Assembly (NCBI RefSeq): GCF_008974185.1
Contig: NZ_BKZP01000001.1
Span: forward strand, 62,001 to 126,000
DNA length: 64,000 nt
Source: Weizmannia acidilactici
GTDB lineage: Bacteria; Bacillota; Bacilli; Bacillales; Bacillaceae_C
Direction of reading: 5' to 3'
In this document: positions 36,630 through 46,570 of the stretch, piece after piece
Position numbering within the stretch: position 1 is the stretch's first letter
How the letters are laid out: the number at the start of each line of letters is the position of its first letter
Position numbers and translations under genes: made by a program
Notes under the pieces: generated by a model
Seen by the model: only the letters and a program-made list of their open reading frames with translations
Told to the model about the DNA's origin: nothing
The model's database searches: none

Positions 36630-36845
36630 GTGATTGAAGTGACAAAATTAAACGGCAGGGCATTTTTGATTAACGCTCTCTTAATCGAAACCGTCGAAAG
36701 TATGCCGGATACAAAGATTACCTTAACAAACGGCCATTCTTACATTGTGAAAGAATCAAGCAAAGAAGTTGAACATAAAATCACTGCATTTTACCGGTCC
36801 GTTTCTTTGCTTGGAAGAAATACCGGGGAGGTGGGGCCGGAATGA
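36630..36845 (+). CDS. swrD: Swarming motility protein SwrD (FlbD family)
   Basis: A 71-residue FlbD/YlzI-family protein that raises flagellar torque and is needed for swarming in B. subtilis. The pattern MIEVTKLNGRAFLINALLIE ... MPDTKITLTNGHSYIV is characteristic. It starts at GTG 36630, directly after a strong hairpin and with no evident ribosome-binding site, which is odd for this operon. It overlaps fliL by 4 bases. Confidence 0.88.
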   Translation: MIEVTKLNGRAFLINALLIETVESMPDTKITLTNGHSYIVKESSKEVEHKITAFYRSVSLLGRNTGEVGPE

Positions 36846-37264
36846 ATAAAATGGTGCGTATCATGCTGGTAATGATGTCCGTCATATTACTCGCAGGCAT
36901 TATTGCCATCATTGTCATTTATAAATCGAATCAGGCAACGCAAGCAACATCGCCAAGTATTGATGATGTTGTAAACTCTTCGGTTGATATCGATACGATG
37001 ACAACCAATTTAAAGGATAACCATATTGTCCAAATCGCACTCAAAATTGAAGGAAACGATAAAAAGGCAAAAGAAGAACTGACAAAAAGGGATTTTCAAA
37101 TCAAAGACATTATGATTGATGAACTTTCCAGCATGACGATGCAGGATCTGCAGGGCGTCCAGGGGAAAGAAAAATTTAAAACCGATTTAAAAAACCGGTT
37201 AAATAAAATCATGCAGGATGGCCAAGTTGTAAATGTCTACATTACTTCTTACGTCATCCAATAA
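36842..37264 (+). CDS. fliL: Flagellar basal body protein FliL
   Basis: Inner-membrane protein around the stator with one N-terminal transmembrane helix (about 6-30, ILLAGIIAIIVIYK) and an extracytoplasmic stomatin-like domain (HIVQIALKIEGND ... LKNRLNKIMQDGQVVNVYITSYVIQ). 140 residues, normal for the family. ATG overlaps the swrD stop; GGGGAGGTGGGG is the ribosome site. Confidence 0.95.
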   Translation: MNKMVRIMLVMMSVILLAGIIAIIVIYKSNQATQATSPSIDDVVNSSVDIDTMTTNLKDNHIVQIALKIEGNDKKAKEELTKRDFQIKDIMIDELSSMTMQDLQGVQGKEKFKTDLKNRLNKIMQDGQVVNVYITSYVIQ

Positions 37265-37350
37265 TGCCAGGCCGGCGTCTGTGCAGGAAACAAGGGGCTG
37301 TTCAATATCCCGGTTCGGCGCCTGTGTTTTTAAAGAAAGGAGGGTGAGTT

Positions 37351-38349
37351 TTGCCAGAGGAGATTTTATCGCAGTCTGAAATCGATGCGCTGCTATCCGC
37401 ATTGTCAACGGGCGAGATGAAGGCCGAAGAAATTAAAAAAGAAGAGACACAGAAAGTCAAAGTATATGATTTCAAACGGGCGCTCCGTTTTTCAAAAGAC
37501 CAGATCAGGAGCCTGACAAGAATACATGAAAATTTCGCGAGGATCTTGACGACTTTCCTGTCCGCCCAGCTCCGGACATATGTGCAAATTACAGTGGCAT
37601 CGGCCGACCAGATTCCATATGAAGAGTTTATCCGGTCCATTCCAAAAATGACCATTTTGACGGTTTATGACGTTCCGCCGCTAGAGGGCAGTATCATTAT
37701 GGAAATCAATCCGAATATCGCTTATACCATGATGGATCGGATGTTGGGGGGCTACGGGGACAGCATTAATAAAATCGAAAAGCTCACCGAAATTGAGAAA
37801 AAGCTTATGACAAGGATTTTTGAACAGATGATCGACCAGTTGAGGGAAGCATGGAGTGAAATTGTGGACATCTCCCCCTTTTTATCGGAATTGGAAGTGA
37901 ACCCGCAATTTCTGCAAATGATTTCCCCAAATGAAACCGTGGTGGTGATTTCCCTTAATACAACGATCGGGGATACAAGCGGCATGATTAATTTGTGCCT
38001 GCCGCAAGTCGTACTGGATCCGATGATGCCAAAACTGTCCGGGCATTACTGGATGCAGCAGAACGATAAACAGGCGGATCCGGAGAATATCCGGCTGCTG
38101 GAAGAAGGAATTAAAGACGCGAAAGTCCCGCTTGCCGTGGAGCTCGGTACGACAACAATTAAAATAGAAGATTTTCTGAATTTGGAGATTGGCGATTGTA
38201 TCCGATTAAACCAAACAATTGAAGAGCCCTTAGTCGTTAAAGTCGATAAAATCCCGAAATTTCTCGGACAGCCGGGCAAATCAGGCTCGAAAATGGCTGT
38301 CCAGATCATGGACATCATAGAGGAAGGGGAAGTAGAAAAGTATGAGTGA
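37351..38349 (+). CDS. fliM: Flagellar motor switch protein FliM
   Basis: C-ring protein that binds CheY-P and controls rotation. The 332 residues have the N-terminal CheY-binding peptide LSQSEIDALLSAL, the middle CheC-like domain (QIRSLTRIHENFARILTTFL, EEFIRSIPKMTILTVY) and a C-terminal SpoA domain (LAVELGTTTIKIEDFLNLEIGDCI). The start is TTG 37351, supported by AAAGGAGGGTGAG. Overlaps fliY by 8 bases. Confidence 0.97.
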   Translation: MPEEILSQSEIDALLSALSTGEMKAEEIKKEETQKVKVYDFKRALRFSKDQIRSLTRIHENFARILTTFLSAQLRTYVQITVASADQIPYEEFIRSIPKMTILTVYDVPPLEGSIIMEINPNIAYTMMDRMLGGYGDSINKIEKLTEIEKKLMTRIFEQMIDQLREAWSEIVDISPFLSELEVNPQFLQMISPNETVVVISLNTTIGDTSGMINLCLPQVVLDPMMPKLSGHYWMQQNDKQADPENIRLLEEGIKDAKVPLAVELGTTTIKIEDFLNLEIGDCIRLNQTIEEPLVVKVDKIPKFLGQPGKSGSKMAVQIMDIIEEGEVEKYE

Positions 38350-39460
38350 TATGCTATCTCAAGAGGAAATCGATGCCCTTCTAAATGGCAATGCCAGTCT
38401 GGAAGATACAAGCGCCGCAAAATCCCTGGATGTTGGAGATTATTTGGATTCAATGGAAAAGGATGCGCTCGGGGAAATCGGAAATATTTCTTTCGGAAGC
38501 TCCGCGACAGCATTGTCCACATTGCTTTCACAAAAGGTTGAAATTACGACGCCGGAAGTGAGCATAGTCCGGCACGATAATCTGGCGGATGAATTCCCGC
38601 ATCCGTATGTTGCGATTCAAGTGAAATATACAGAAGGCTTTTCCGGAATTAATGTGCTTGTCATTAAACAGTCAGATGCGGCGATTATTGCGGATCTAAT
38701 GCTGGGGGGCACAGGGGAAAATCCAAGCAGCGACCTTGATGAAATCCATTTAAGCGCGGTCCAGGAAGCGATGAACCAAATGATGGGTTCCGCCGCGACT
38801 TCAATGTCAACGATTTTCAACAAAAGGATCGATATCTCCCCGCCGACGGTATCGGTTTTAAATATTTTGGAAGGGGAAGGTACGGACAAGCTTCCGGATC
38901 AGGATCTGCTTGTCAAAGTATCTTTCAGGATTATGATCGGATCTTTAATTGATTCGCAAATTATGCAGCTTTTGCCGCTTACATTCGCGAAAAAACTTGC
39001 CCATGACCTCATTCAGCCAGACGATATAGCCGGAGGCAACGGGCAGGAGGAAAAACGCGGGGAAGAAGCCGGTACAGGTCATGTCCATTCTCCCGTTCAG
39101 GAGGCAGATGCCAATAAAGACAGCATAAAGCAGGAAACGTACCAAAATGTGCAGCCTGCTGTATTTACAAGTTTTGAAGAAACAGAACCGCATATTGAAA
39201 CGAAAAACCTTGATATGCTGCTTGATATTCCGCTGCAGGTTACGGTCGAGCTGGGGAGAACATCCAAAACAGTGAGGGAAATTTTGGAAATGGGGCCGGG
39301 CTCAATCATTGAACTGGACAAGCTTGCAGGGGAACCTGTCGATATTCTCATTAACCATCAATTAATCGCCATCGGGGAAGTTGTCGTGATTGATGAAAAC
39401 TTCGGTGTGCGTGTGACAGATATTGTAAGCCAGAAAGACAGGCTAAAAAAATTGAAATAA
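38342..39460 (+). CDS. fliY: Motor switch phosphatase FliY
   Basis: C-ring protein that both replaces FliN and dephosphorylates CheY-P. The 372 residues comprise an N-terminal EEIDALLNG peptide like that of FliM, two CheC-type phosphatase sites (DALGEIGNISFGSSATALS; SAVQEAMNQMMGSAATSMS), a variable linker (about 225-285) and a FliN-like SpoA domain (DMLLDIPLQVTVELGR ... IVSQKDRLKKLK). ATG 38342 overlaps fliM. Confidence 0.96.
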   Translation: MSDMLSQEEIDALLNGNASLEDTSAAKSLDVGDYLDSMEKDALGEIGNISFGSSATALSTLLSQKVEITTPEVSIVRHDNLADEFPHPYVAIQVKYTEGFSGINVLVIKQSDAAIIADLMLGGTGENPSSDLDEIHLSAVQEAMNQMMGSAATSMSTIFNKRIDISPPTVSVLNILEGEGTDKLPDQDLLVKVSFRIMIGSLIDSQIMQLLPLTFAKKLAHDLIQPDDIAGGNGQEEKRGEEAGTGHVHSPVQEADANKDSIKQETYQNVQPAVFTSFEETEPHIETKNLDMLLDIPLQVTVELGRTSKTVREILEMGPGSIIELDKLAGEPVDILINHQLIAIGEVVVIDENFGVRVTDIVSQKDRLKKLK

Positions 39461-39476
39461 TGGGGGAGACGACGAT

Positions 39477-39839
39477 ATGGCAAACAAAATTTTAATTGTA
39501 GACGACGCCGCATTTATGCGCATGATGATTAAAGATATTTTGACGAAAAATGGATACGAGGTTGTCGCTGAAGCAGCTGATGGCGCCCAGGCGATCGAAA
39601 AATACCGGGAATACCGCCCCGATCTCGTCACAATGGATATCACCATGCCGGAAGTGGATGGTATCAGCGCACTGAAGGAAATTAAAAAAATCGATCCGAA
39701 CGCAAAAGTCATCATGTGTTCGGCAATGGGGCAGCAGGCGATGGTCATTGACGCCATCCAGGCGGGCGCAAAAGACTTTATCGTAAAACCGTTCCAGGCT
39801 GACCGCGTCATTGAAGCAATTCAAAAAACATTGAGTTAA
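39477..39839 (+). CDS. cheY: Chemotaxis response regulator CheY
   Basis: A 120-residue single receiver domain that is phosphorylated by CheA and binds FliM. Asp9-Asp10, the phospho-acceptor Asp54 (TMDITMPEVDG), Ser82 in the Thr/Ser position and Lys104 (IVKPF) are all present. ATG 39477 follows TGGGGGAGA. It lies inside the flagellar part of the operon, next to the fliY phosphatase gene. Confidence 0.98.
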   Translation: MANKILIVDDAAFMRMMIKDILTKNGYEVVAEAADGAQAIEKYREYRPDLVTMDITMPEVDGISALKEIKKIDPNAKVIMCSAMGQQAMVIDAIQAGAKDFIVKPFQADRVIEAIQKTLS

Positions 39840-39862
39840 ACCGGCAAGAAGGTGACAACAGT

Positions 39863-40546
39863 TTGCAAAGCCAATTTAGTAAAGGACTAACGTTTCTGGG
39901 CGTTCTCCTGTATTTATTATACGGGCTGTATACGCCCGGCTATGCCCATGCCGCTTCCTTTAACGGAAATGTAAAAGAATGCATTGATAATCCGAAACAA
40001 TGCGAAAAACAACAAACGGACGCAAAAACATCATCCAAACAGTCCGGCAGCGGATCAGAATCGGCGAGCCCGGTGGTAACGATTTGGGATATTGCCAGGA
40101 TGATTTTCGCACTTATCTTTGTCATTTGTTTATTATATGTTGTTTTAAAGTTTATAAACAAAAGAAGCCGATCCTATCAAAACAGCAAACTGATCCAGAA
40201 CTTTGGAGGAACGCCTTTGGGCGGCAATAAATCCCTGCAAGTCGTAAAAGCGGGGCGCATGATTTTGATTTTGGGCGTAGGTGAGGATGTGCATCTCATA
40301 AAAGAAATCGACGACCAGGAAGAGGTCAAGACTTTTGTCGACCAATACAATCAAAAATTGGAACAGACTTTGGAGCCGAGGGATGTGGTCACAAAGCTTC
40401 TGAATTATTTGAAAAACAGGCAGAAAACGACAAAAGTGCAGACGCCATTCGGGGAATTGCTGAAATCGCAAATCCTTGCCATGAAGCAGGAGCGGGCGGC
40501 GGCGATGAAAGAGCTGGAACTAAAGGAGAAACGGAAAGATGAATGA
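39863..40546 (+). CDS. fliZ: Flagellar export protein FliO/FliZ
   Basis: Assists assembly of the FliP export gate. The 227 residues have a cleavable-looking signal peptide (about 1-29, ending GYAHA), a polar extracytoplasmic part, one transmembrane segment (about 73-95, [20 protein letters not shown]) and a cytoplasmic FliO domain ([20 protein letters not shown] ... [12 protein letters not shown]). Start TTG 39863 follows AAGGTGAC. Also named fliO. Overlaps fliP by 8 bases. Confidence 0.9.
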   Translation: MQSQFSKGLTFLGVLLYLLYGLYTPGYAHAASFNGNVKECIDNPKQCEKQQTDAKTSSKQSGSGSESASPVVTIWDIARMIFALIFVICLLYVVLKFINKRSRSYQNSKLIQNFGGTPLGGNKSLQVVKAGRMILILGVGEDVHLIKEIDDQEEVKTFVDQYNQKLEQTLEPRDVVTKLLNYLKNRQKTTKVQTPFGELLKSQILAMKQERAAAMKELELKEKRKDE

Positions 40547-41204
40547 TTTGATGAACGCGTTGAGCAGCACTTCGGGGGACACGGTTTCCGTCTCCGTCAA
40601 AATCCTTTTATTGATGACCGTTCTTTCATTGGCACCGAGCATTCTGATATTGTTGACTTCATTTACGCGTATTGTCATTGTGCTGTCTTTTGTCCGGAGT
40701 TCGCTCGGCATGCAGACCGCCCCGCCGAACCAGATCATCATCGGGCTGGCGCTGTTTTTGACTTTTTTCATCATGGCTCCGACGTTTTCGCAGGTGAATA
40801 AAGAAGCCCTTACGCCGTTGTTTAAGGATAAAATAACGCTTGAGGAGGCGTACGACAAAGCGCAGGTGCCGTTTAAGGAATTTATGGCAAAACAGACCCG
40901 GCAGAAAGATCTGCAGCTGTTTTTGGATTATGCGCACGAGAAACAGCCAAAGTCGGTGCAGGATATCCCGATTACGACACTTGTTCCGGCTTTTGCCATC
41001 AGCGAGCTGAAAACGGCTTTTCAAATGGGGTTTATGATTTTTATCCCGTTTTTGGTGATCGATATGGTTGTGGCAAGTGTGCTGATGTCGATGGGGATGA
41101 TGATGCTGCCGCCGGTTACCATCTCGCTTCCCTTTAAAATTTTGTTGTTTGTTCTTGTTGACGGCTGGTATCTCGTTGTGAAGTCGCTGCTTGAAAGTTT
41201 TTAA
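40539..41204 (+). CDS. fliP: Flagellar export gate protein FliP
   Basis: Core of the type III export gate pore. The 221-residue membrane protein shows the FliP signatures [20 protein letters not shown] and [20 protein letters not shown] and three or four hydrophobic segments. Followed by fliQ and fliR, its structural partners, in the usual order. Confidence 0.97.
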   Translation: MNDLMNALSSTSGDTVSVSVKILLLMTVLSLAPSILILLTSFTRIVIVLSFVRSSLGMQTAPPNQIIIGLALFLTFFIMAPTFSQVNKEALTPLFKDKITLEEAYDKAQVPFKEFMAKQTRQKDLQLFLDYAHEKQPKSVQDIPITTLVPAFAISELKTAFQMGFMIFIPFLVIDMVVASVLMSMGMMMLPPVTISLPFKILLFVLVDGWYLVVKSLLESF

Positions 41205-41218
41205 AGAAGGTGAATCAT

Positions 41219-41488
41219 TTGAGTGAGGAAATGGTCATTTCGTTGGCTGAAAAAGGCGTCATGGTGACATTATTGGTCTGTGGGCCGCTGCTTTTGATCG
41301 CGCTTGTTGTCGGGGTGATCGTCAGCGTGTTCCAGGCTGCTACGCAAATTCAGGAACAAACATTGGCGTTTATCCCGAAAATTGTAGCGGTGCTGCTTGG
41401 CCTGATTTTATTGGGCCCTTGGATGCTGAGCCATATGCTTTCATACACGAAAGAAATTTTCACGAATTTAACCCAGTATATAGGTTAA
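41219..41488 (+). CDS. fliQ: Flagellar export gate protein FliQ
   Basis: An 89-residue gate subunit with two transmembrane helices (VTLLVCGPLLLIALVVGVIV; KIVAVLLGLILLGPWMLSHM) and the signature FQAATQIQEQTLAFIPK. The start is TTG 41219, which gives the same length as B. subtilis FliQ and sits 7 bases after AAGGTG; the in-frame GTG 41210 falls inside that site. Confidence 0.96.
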   Translation: MSEEMVISLAEKGVMVTLLVCGPLLLIALVVGVIVSVFQAATQIQEQTLAFIPKIVAVLLGLILLGPWMLSHMLSYTKEIFTNLTQYIG

Positions 41489-41491
41489 AAG

Positions 41492-42271
41492 ATGAACGAA
41501 CTGATTCCGTCATTCAGCATCTTTTTGCTCGTCTTGGTCAGGGTGACGACATTCTTCATCATGATGCCTTTGTTTTCCAACCGGAGCGTGCCTACGCCGT
41601 TTCGGATCGGTCTCGGCTTTTTCATGTCGCTTATCATAGCTTATACGATCCACGTCCGGCCGTTTGACTTTTATGGATCCTATTTTCTGCTGATTATAAA
41701 AGAAGCGCTCGTCGGTTTGCTGATCGGCTTTGCCGCTTATTTGGTTATCTCAGCCATCCAAATGGCCGGCACATTTATTGATTTTCAAATGGGATTTTCG
41801 CTGGCCAATGTGATTGACCCGCATACAGCGGCGCAGACGTCGCTTACCAGTCAATATTTATACAGTTTTGCGCTGCTGCTCCTCCTTTCCTTAAATGGCC
41901 ATCATTTAATTTTGGACGGCATTTATTACAGTTATCAGTTTATTCCGATTGACCAGCCTTGGATCCATCTGGGCTCTGCCAATCTTGCAAAATATTTGGC
42001 GCTTTTGCTGGCGCGGATTTTCTTGATCGCTTTTCAAATGTCAGCGCCGGTTGTCGCGATTCTCTTTTTGGTGGATGTTGCGTTTGGGATTGTGGCTAGG
42101 ACTGTTCCGCAGCTGAATATTTTTGTGGCCGGTTTTCCGGTTAAGATCGCCGTTGGTTTTATTGTTATGGCTGCCACAATGGGCACAGTATATATCGTCG
42201 TGGAGCATTTGTTTGAAACGATGTTTTACACAATGCGCAATGTGATGGAGCTTTTGGGGGGATCTGCTTGA
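41492..42271 (+). CDS. fliR: Flagellar export gate protein FliR
   Basis: A 259-residue gate subunit with about six hydrophobic segments and the motif FFIMMPLFSNRSVPTPFRIGL; completes the FliP5Q4R1 pore. ATG 41492 lies 3 bases after fliQ and overlaps flhB by 4 bases. In clostridia fliR can be fused to flhB; here they are separate. Confidence 0.96.
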   Translation: MNELIPSFSIFLLVLVRVTTFFIMMPLFSNRSVPTPFRIGLGFFMSLIIAYTIHVRPFDFYGSYFLLIIKEALVGLLIGFAAYLVISAIQMAGTFIDFQMGFSLANVIDPHTAAQTSLTSQYLYSFALLLLLSLNGHHLILDGIYYSYQFIPIDQPWIHLGSANLAKYLALLLARIFLIAFQMSAPVVAILFLVDVAFGIVARTVPQLNIFVAGFPVKIAVGFIVMAATMGTVYIVVEHLFETMFYTMRNVMELLGGSA

Positions 42272-43350
42272 ATTACCTCTGGCTGGATTTGCAGTTTTTT
42301 GCCGGTGAAAAAACAGAAAAAGCAACGCCAAAAAAACGGCAGGAAGCTCGGAAAAAAGGGCAGGCGGCGAAAAGCCAGGATGTGATAACGGCCATCAGCC
42401 TGCTCGCGGTGTTTCTGTTTTTATCTTTCGGTGCATCTTCTATCGGCGGCCCAATGATGGAACTTCTCCATTATTCGTTTACAAAATATATGCTGCAGGA
42501 TGTTACTGAGCAAAGCATCCGCAAAATTTTCACAGAGATCGTAAAACAAATGGCTGCAATGCTTTTACCAATTATGGGGGTGGCGATGCTTGCCGGCGCT
42601 ATCGGCAGCCTGGCACAGACTGGAATCCTTTTTACCGGAGAAGGACTGAGGCCAAACTTAAACAAAATCAATCCGGTTGCCGGCCTAAAGAGGATTTTTT
42701 CCATCCGGGCGCTTGTGGAATTATTAAAGTCGATTTTAAAAATGACTGTAATTGGGATTGTCGTCTTTGCCGTGCTGTGGATGAACATCTCGGAAGTTTC
42801 CGGGCTGTCGTTCAAGAGCGCGGGTGCAGCCTTGCAGTCCGTTGGGCATTTGACGCTTTCCATCGGCATCATCGCATCCATCGCTTTATTTGCGCTTGCC
42901 ATTCTTGATTATTTGTACCAGCGCTTTGATTTTGAAAAAAATATCCGGATGTCAAAGCAGGAAATAAAGGAAGAATTTAAAACGACGGAAGGGGATCCGC
43001 TCATCAAATCAAAAATCCGGCAAAGGCAAAGGGAAATGGCGATGAGAAGGATGATGCAGGAAGTGCCGAATGCCGATGTCGTGATCACGAACCCGACCCA
43101 TTTTGCCGTCTGCTTGCAATACGATGAAACGAAAAGCGATGCGCCCGTTGTGATTGCAAAAGGGGCGGATTTCCTGGCGCAAAAAATCAAGTCGATTGCA
43201 AAGGAACATGACATTGTCATGATGGAGAACCGCCCGCTGGCGAGGGCATTGTATGCGGAGGTTGAAGTGGGCGATGCGATCCCGGAACAGTTTTTCAAGG
43301 CTGTCGCCGAAATTTTGGCTTATGTTTATAAAATCAAGCATAAAATTTAA
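42268..43350 (+). CDS. flhB: Flagellar export switch protein FlhB
   Basis: Substrate-specificity switch of the export gate. The 360 residues open with DLQFFAGEKTEKATPKKRQE, carry four transmembrane segments (about 40-215), and have the self-cleavage motif NPTH at 275-278. The part after NPTH is the FlhB-C fragment sensed by FliK and is the region matched by YlqH (14874-15173). Start TTG 42268 overlaps the fliR stop. Confidence 0.97.
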   Translation: MNYLWLDLQFFAGEKTEKATPKKRQEARKKGQAAKSQDVITAISLLAVFLFLSFGASSIGGPMMELLHYSFTKYMLQDVTEQSIRKIFTEIVKQMAAMLLPIMGVAMLAGAIGSLAQTGILFTGEGLRPNLNKINPVAGLKRIFSIRALVELLKSILKMTVIGIVVFAVLWMNISEVSGLSFKSAGAALQSVGHLTLSIGIIASIALFALAILDYLYQRFDFEKNIRMSKQEIKEEFKTTEGDPLIKSKIRQRQREMAMRRMMQEVPNADVVITNPTHFAVCLQYDETKSDAPVVIAKGADFLAQKIKSIAKEHDIVMMENRPLARALYAEVEVGDAIPEQFFKAVAEILAYVYKIKHKI

Positions 43351-43379
43351 GTTTTTGCATGCTAGTTAGGAGAGAAAAA

Positions 43380-45419
43380 ATGATGGGTGCAAGAGACCTA
43401 CCCGTGGTCGCCGGCGTTATTTTAATTGTCACGATGCTGATCATTCCGTTTCCGACATGGGCATTAAGCTTTTTAATCATATGCAATATTTCTCTTGCAT
43501 TATTGGTCCTCTTAATCTCAATGAATATGAAAGAGGCGCTCCAGTTTTCTGTCTTTCCGTCATTACTTTTGATTTTGACGCTATTCCGGCTTGGGTTGAA
43601 CATTTCAACAACCCGTTCGATCCTGTCAAAGGGGAATGCCGGCGGGGTCATTGAAACATTTGGGTCATTTGTTGTAGGCGGAAATATCGTTGTCGGGCTT
43701 GTCGTCTTTTTAATTTTGATCATTATCCAATTTATCGTCATCACAAGAGGCGCCGAGCGGGTCGCCGAAGTGGCGGCGCGTTTTACGCTTGATGCGATGC
43801 CGGGTAAACAAATGAGCATTGATGCAGACCTGAATGCAGGCATGATCTCGGACCAGGAAGCGCGCGCCCGCAGGGAAAAGGTCAGCAGGGAAGCGGATTT
43901 TTACGGAGCAATGGACGGTGCCAGCAAATTTGTAAAAGGTGATGCGATCGCCAGCATCATCATCGTTTTAATCAATTTAATTTTCGGGATTATTATCGGG
44001 ATGACACAGCTCGGCCTTTCCATCAGCGATGCCGCCAGCCAGTTTTCGCTGATGACGGTTGGCGACGGAATTGTAAGCCAAATTCCGGCACTACTAATCT
44101 CGACAGCAACCGGCATTGTGGTGACAAGGGCGGCTTCAGAAGGCAATCTTGGCCAGGATGTCATGGCGCAGATGCTGGCCTACCCGAAGATGCTGTATGT
44201 TGCGGGGGGAACCATTTTTCTGCTCGGGCTTTTTACGCCGATTAACGATTTTTTAACCATTCCTGTCGCAGCCGCCCTTGCTTTCGGAGGATACCGGCTC
44301 CAAAAAATACCGGATAAAGCGGGACAAGAAAGCGTTGAAGGGGCGGAAGAGCTGCAAACAGAAGAATTGAAAAGTCCTGAGAGTGTCATGAGTTTGCTTG
44401 ATATTGACCCGATTGAATTCGAGTTTGGCTACGGGCTCATCCCGCTTGTGGACGTCAACCAGGGAGGGGATCTGCTTGACAGGATTGTCATGATCCGCCG
44501 TCAGCTTGCCATTGAGCTCGGGATTGTCATCCCGGTTGTGCGGATCCGCGACAATATCCAGCTTCAACCGAATGAATACCACTTGAAAATAAACGGGAAT
44601 GTACTTGCAAAAGGAGAAATATTGCTTGACCATTATTTGGCGATGGCACCCGGCGAGGATGACGGCGCCATTGAAGGGATTGATACGGTGGAACCGGCAT
44701 TCGGAATGCCAGCAAAATGGATTACGGAAGACCAAAAAGAACAGGCGGAGATGATGGGCTACACCGTGGTAGATCCGCCGAGCGTTGTATCCACCCATAT
44801 TACCGAGACGATCCGGCAGAACGCCCACGAACTGCTTGGAAGGCAGGAAACAAAAGCCCTTGTGGACCATTTGAAAAAATCCTATCCGGTGTTAGTGGAG
44901 GAAGTCACGCCTAATCCGCTGTCGATCGGCGATATCCAAAAAGTTTTGGCAAAGCTGTTAAAAGAGAATGTTTCCATCCGCAAACTGCCGGTGATCTTTG
45001 AAACGCTGGCCGACTATGGTAAATTAACAACAGATACTGATCTGCTGACGGAATATGCCCGCCAAAGCTTGGCAAGGCAAATTACGGAGCAGTATGCAGC
45101 GGGCGGGCAGAATTTGAAAGTGATCACTGTATCGGGAAAAGTGGAAAAGCTCATTGCGGACGGCGTCCAGCATACGGAACACGGCAATTATCTTTCCATA
45201 GACCCGGCTGTCTCGCAAAAAATTGTTCAGTCAGTTACACAGCAGGTGGAGCGGGTATCCCTCACAGGAAGCGCGCCGGTTATTCTTTGTTCGCCTGCAG
45301 TCCGCATGTATTTGCGGCAAATGATAGAAAGATATTTTCCGCAGGTTCCGGTACTTTCCTATAATGAACTCGAAGCAAATGTTGAAGTACAAAGCGTAGG
45401 GTTGGTGAACATTGAATGA
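43380..45419 (+). CDS. flhA: Flagellar export platform protein FlhA
   Basis: Nonameric export component with an N-terminal membrane domain of about eight helices (1-315) including the FHIPEP-family core LTLFRLGLNISTTRSILSKG and GAERVAEVAARFTLDAMPGK, and a large cytoplasmic ring domain that binds chaperones (IEFEFGYGLIPLVDVNQGGD onward). The 679-residue length matches the family. ATG 43380 has TTAGGAGAG; an ATG at 43359 precedes that site and is rejected. Overlaps flhF by 4 bases. Confidence 0.97.
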   Translation: MMGARDLPVVAGVILIVTMLIIPFPTWALSFLIICNISLALLVLLISMNMKEALQFSVFPSLLLILTLFRLGLNISTTRSILSKGNAGGVIETFGSFVVGGNIVVGLVVFLILIIIQFIVITRGAERVAEVAARFTLDAMPGKQMSIDADLNAGMISDQEARARREKVSREADFYGAMDGASKFVKGDAIASIIIVLINLIFGIIIGMTQLGLSISDAASQFSLMTVGDGIVSQIPALLISTATGIVVTRAASEGNLGQDVMAQMLAYPKMLYVAGGTIFLLGLFTPINDFLTIPVAAALAFGGYRLQKIPDKAGQESVEGAEELQTEELKSPESVMSLLDIDPIEFEFGYGLIPLVDVNQGGDLLDRIVMIRRQLAIELGIVIPVVRIRDNIQLQPNEYHLKINGNVLAKGEILLDHYLAMAPGEDDGAIEGIDTVEPAFGMPAKWITEDQKEQAEMMGYTVVDPPSVVSTHITETIRQNAHELLGRQETKALVDHLKKSYPVLVEEVTPNPLSIGDIQKVLAKLLKENVSIRKLPVIFETLADYGKLTTDTDLLTEYARQSLARQITEQYAAGGQNLKVITVSGKVEKLIADGVQHTEHGNYLSIDPAVSQKIVQSVTQQVERVSLTGSAPVILCSPAVRMYLRQMIERYFPQVPVLSYNELEANVEVQSVGLVNIE

Positions 45420-46570
45420 AGATAAAAAAATTTTTGGCGCCGAGTATGGCTGAAGCAATGAAACAAATCCGCCTTGAACTGGGGGACCAGGCGGTGATCC
45501 TGAATTCGAAAGTCGTTCACCGGAAAGGATTTCTAGGCTTCATGAAAAAGAGGAATATTGAAGTCATTGCTGCTGTTGATCCGGAAGCGGGAAAAAATAA
45601 ACATGAAAAAGCGGCGCAGCCTGCCAAAACCAAGCCGGAGCAGCTGCAGCGGCCTCTCATTCCGACCGTTATGGAGCAAACGGCGCCTTACGCCGAAAAA
45701 GAAAGCCTGTATAAAGAAATTGCCGAATTGAAAAAGGTTGTGCATGAAATTTCCAAATTTGCCAATGCCACTTTCCAAAAATACCCGCTGCCCATCCAAA
45801 CATTTTTAAACTGGTGCTCATCCCAGGGCTTGGATGATTCTTTTCTTTTGCCGGTCGGCGATTCGTTGCTGAAAAAGTGGGATGAAGCAAATGGTGAAGC
45901 GTCTGAAGAAGAGATTTTGCGGTGGGGAAAAGCGCTGATCCGAAAAAGGCTGTCCCGTTTTTCATACGGGCGGAGCCGGCAAAAATACGTGAATCTTATC
46001 GGCCCCACGGGTGTCGGCAAGACGACTACATTGGCAAAAATGGCGGCACAGGCCGTTTTGGACAAAAAAGAAAAAATTGCTTTTGTAACGACGGATACAT
46101 ACAGGATTGCGGCGATCGAACAGCTGAAAACATATGCAAATCTGCTGAACGTCCCACTCGAAGTCATATACAAACTGTCCGATTTCCAAAAAGCAATTGA
46201 AAAATTTGCCGATTTTGACCGTATTTTTATTGATACGGCGGGACGGAATTACAGGGAATTGCAATATGTCCGCGAGTTGGAAAATTTGATCGATTTCAAT
46301 GCGGAAATGGAAACATTCCTGACTTTATCGCTGACGATGAAGGAGAAAGACATGCAAGATATTGTGGAAAGTTTTCAAAGCATCCGGATTGACCGGTTCA
46401 TCTTCACGAAACTGGATGAAACGACGACATACGGGGCAGCTGTTAATTTAATGGAGCAGTATGAAATAGGCTGTGCCTATTTGACGAACGGCCAGGATGT
46501 CCCGGACGATATGCTTGAGGCATCACCGGAAATTTTTGTCGAATACTTATTTGGAGAGAAAGGCAAATGA
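45416..46570 (+). CDS. flhF: Flagellar placement GTPase FlhF
   Basis: SRP-family GTPase that sets flagellar position. The 384 residues have an N-terminal basic/variable B domain (about 1-120), an N domain, and a G domain with [39 protein letters not shown] and TKLDETTTYG. The activating partner FlhG is encoded next with a 4-base overlap. Confidence 0.96.
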   Translation: MKIKKFLAPSMAEAMKQIRLELGDQAVILNSKVVHRKGFLGFMKKRNIEVIAAVDPEAGKNKHEKAAQPAKTKPEQLQRPLIPTVMEQTAPYAEKESLYKEIAELKKVVHEISKFANATFQKYPLPIQTFLNWCSSQGLDDSFLLPVGDSLLKKWDEANGEASEEEILRWGKALIRKRLSRFSYGRSRQKYVNLIGPTGVGKTTTLAKMAAQAVLDKKEKIAFVTTDTYRIAAIEQLKTYANLLNVPLEVIYKLSDFQKAIEKFADFDRIFIDTAGRNYRELQYVRELENLIDFNAEMETFLTLSLTMKEKDMQDIVESFQSIRIDRFIFTKLDETTTYGAAVNLMEQYEIGCAYLTNGQDVPDDMLEASPEIFVEYLFGEKGK

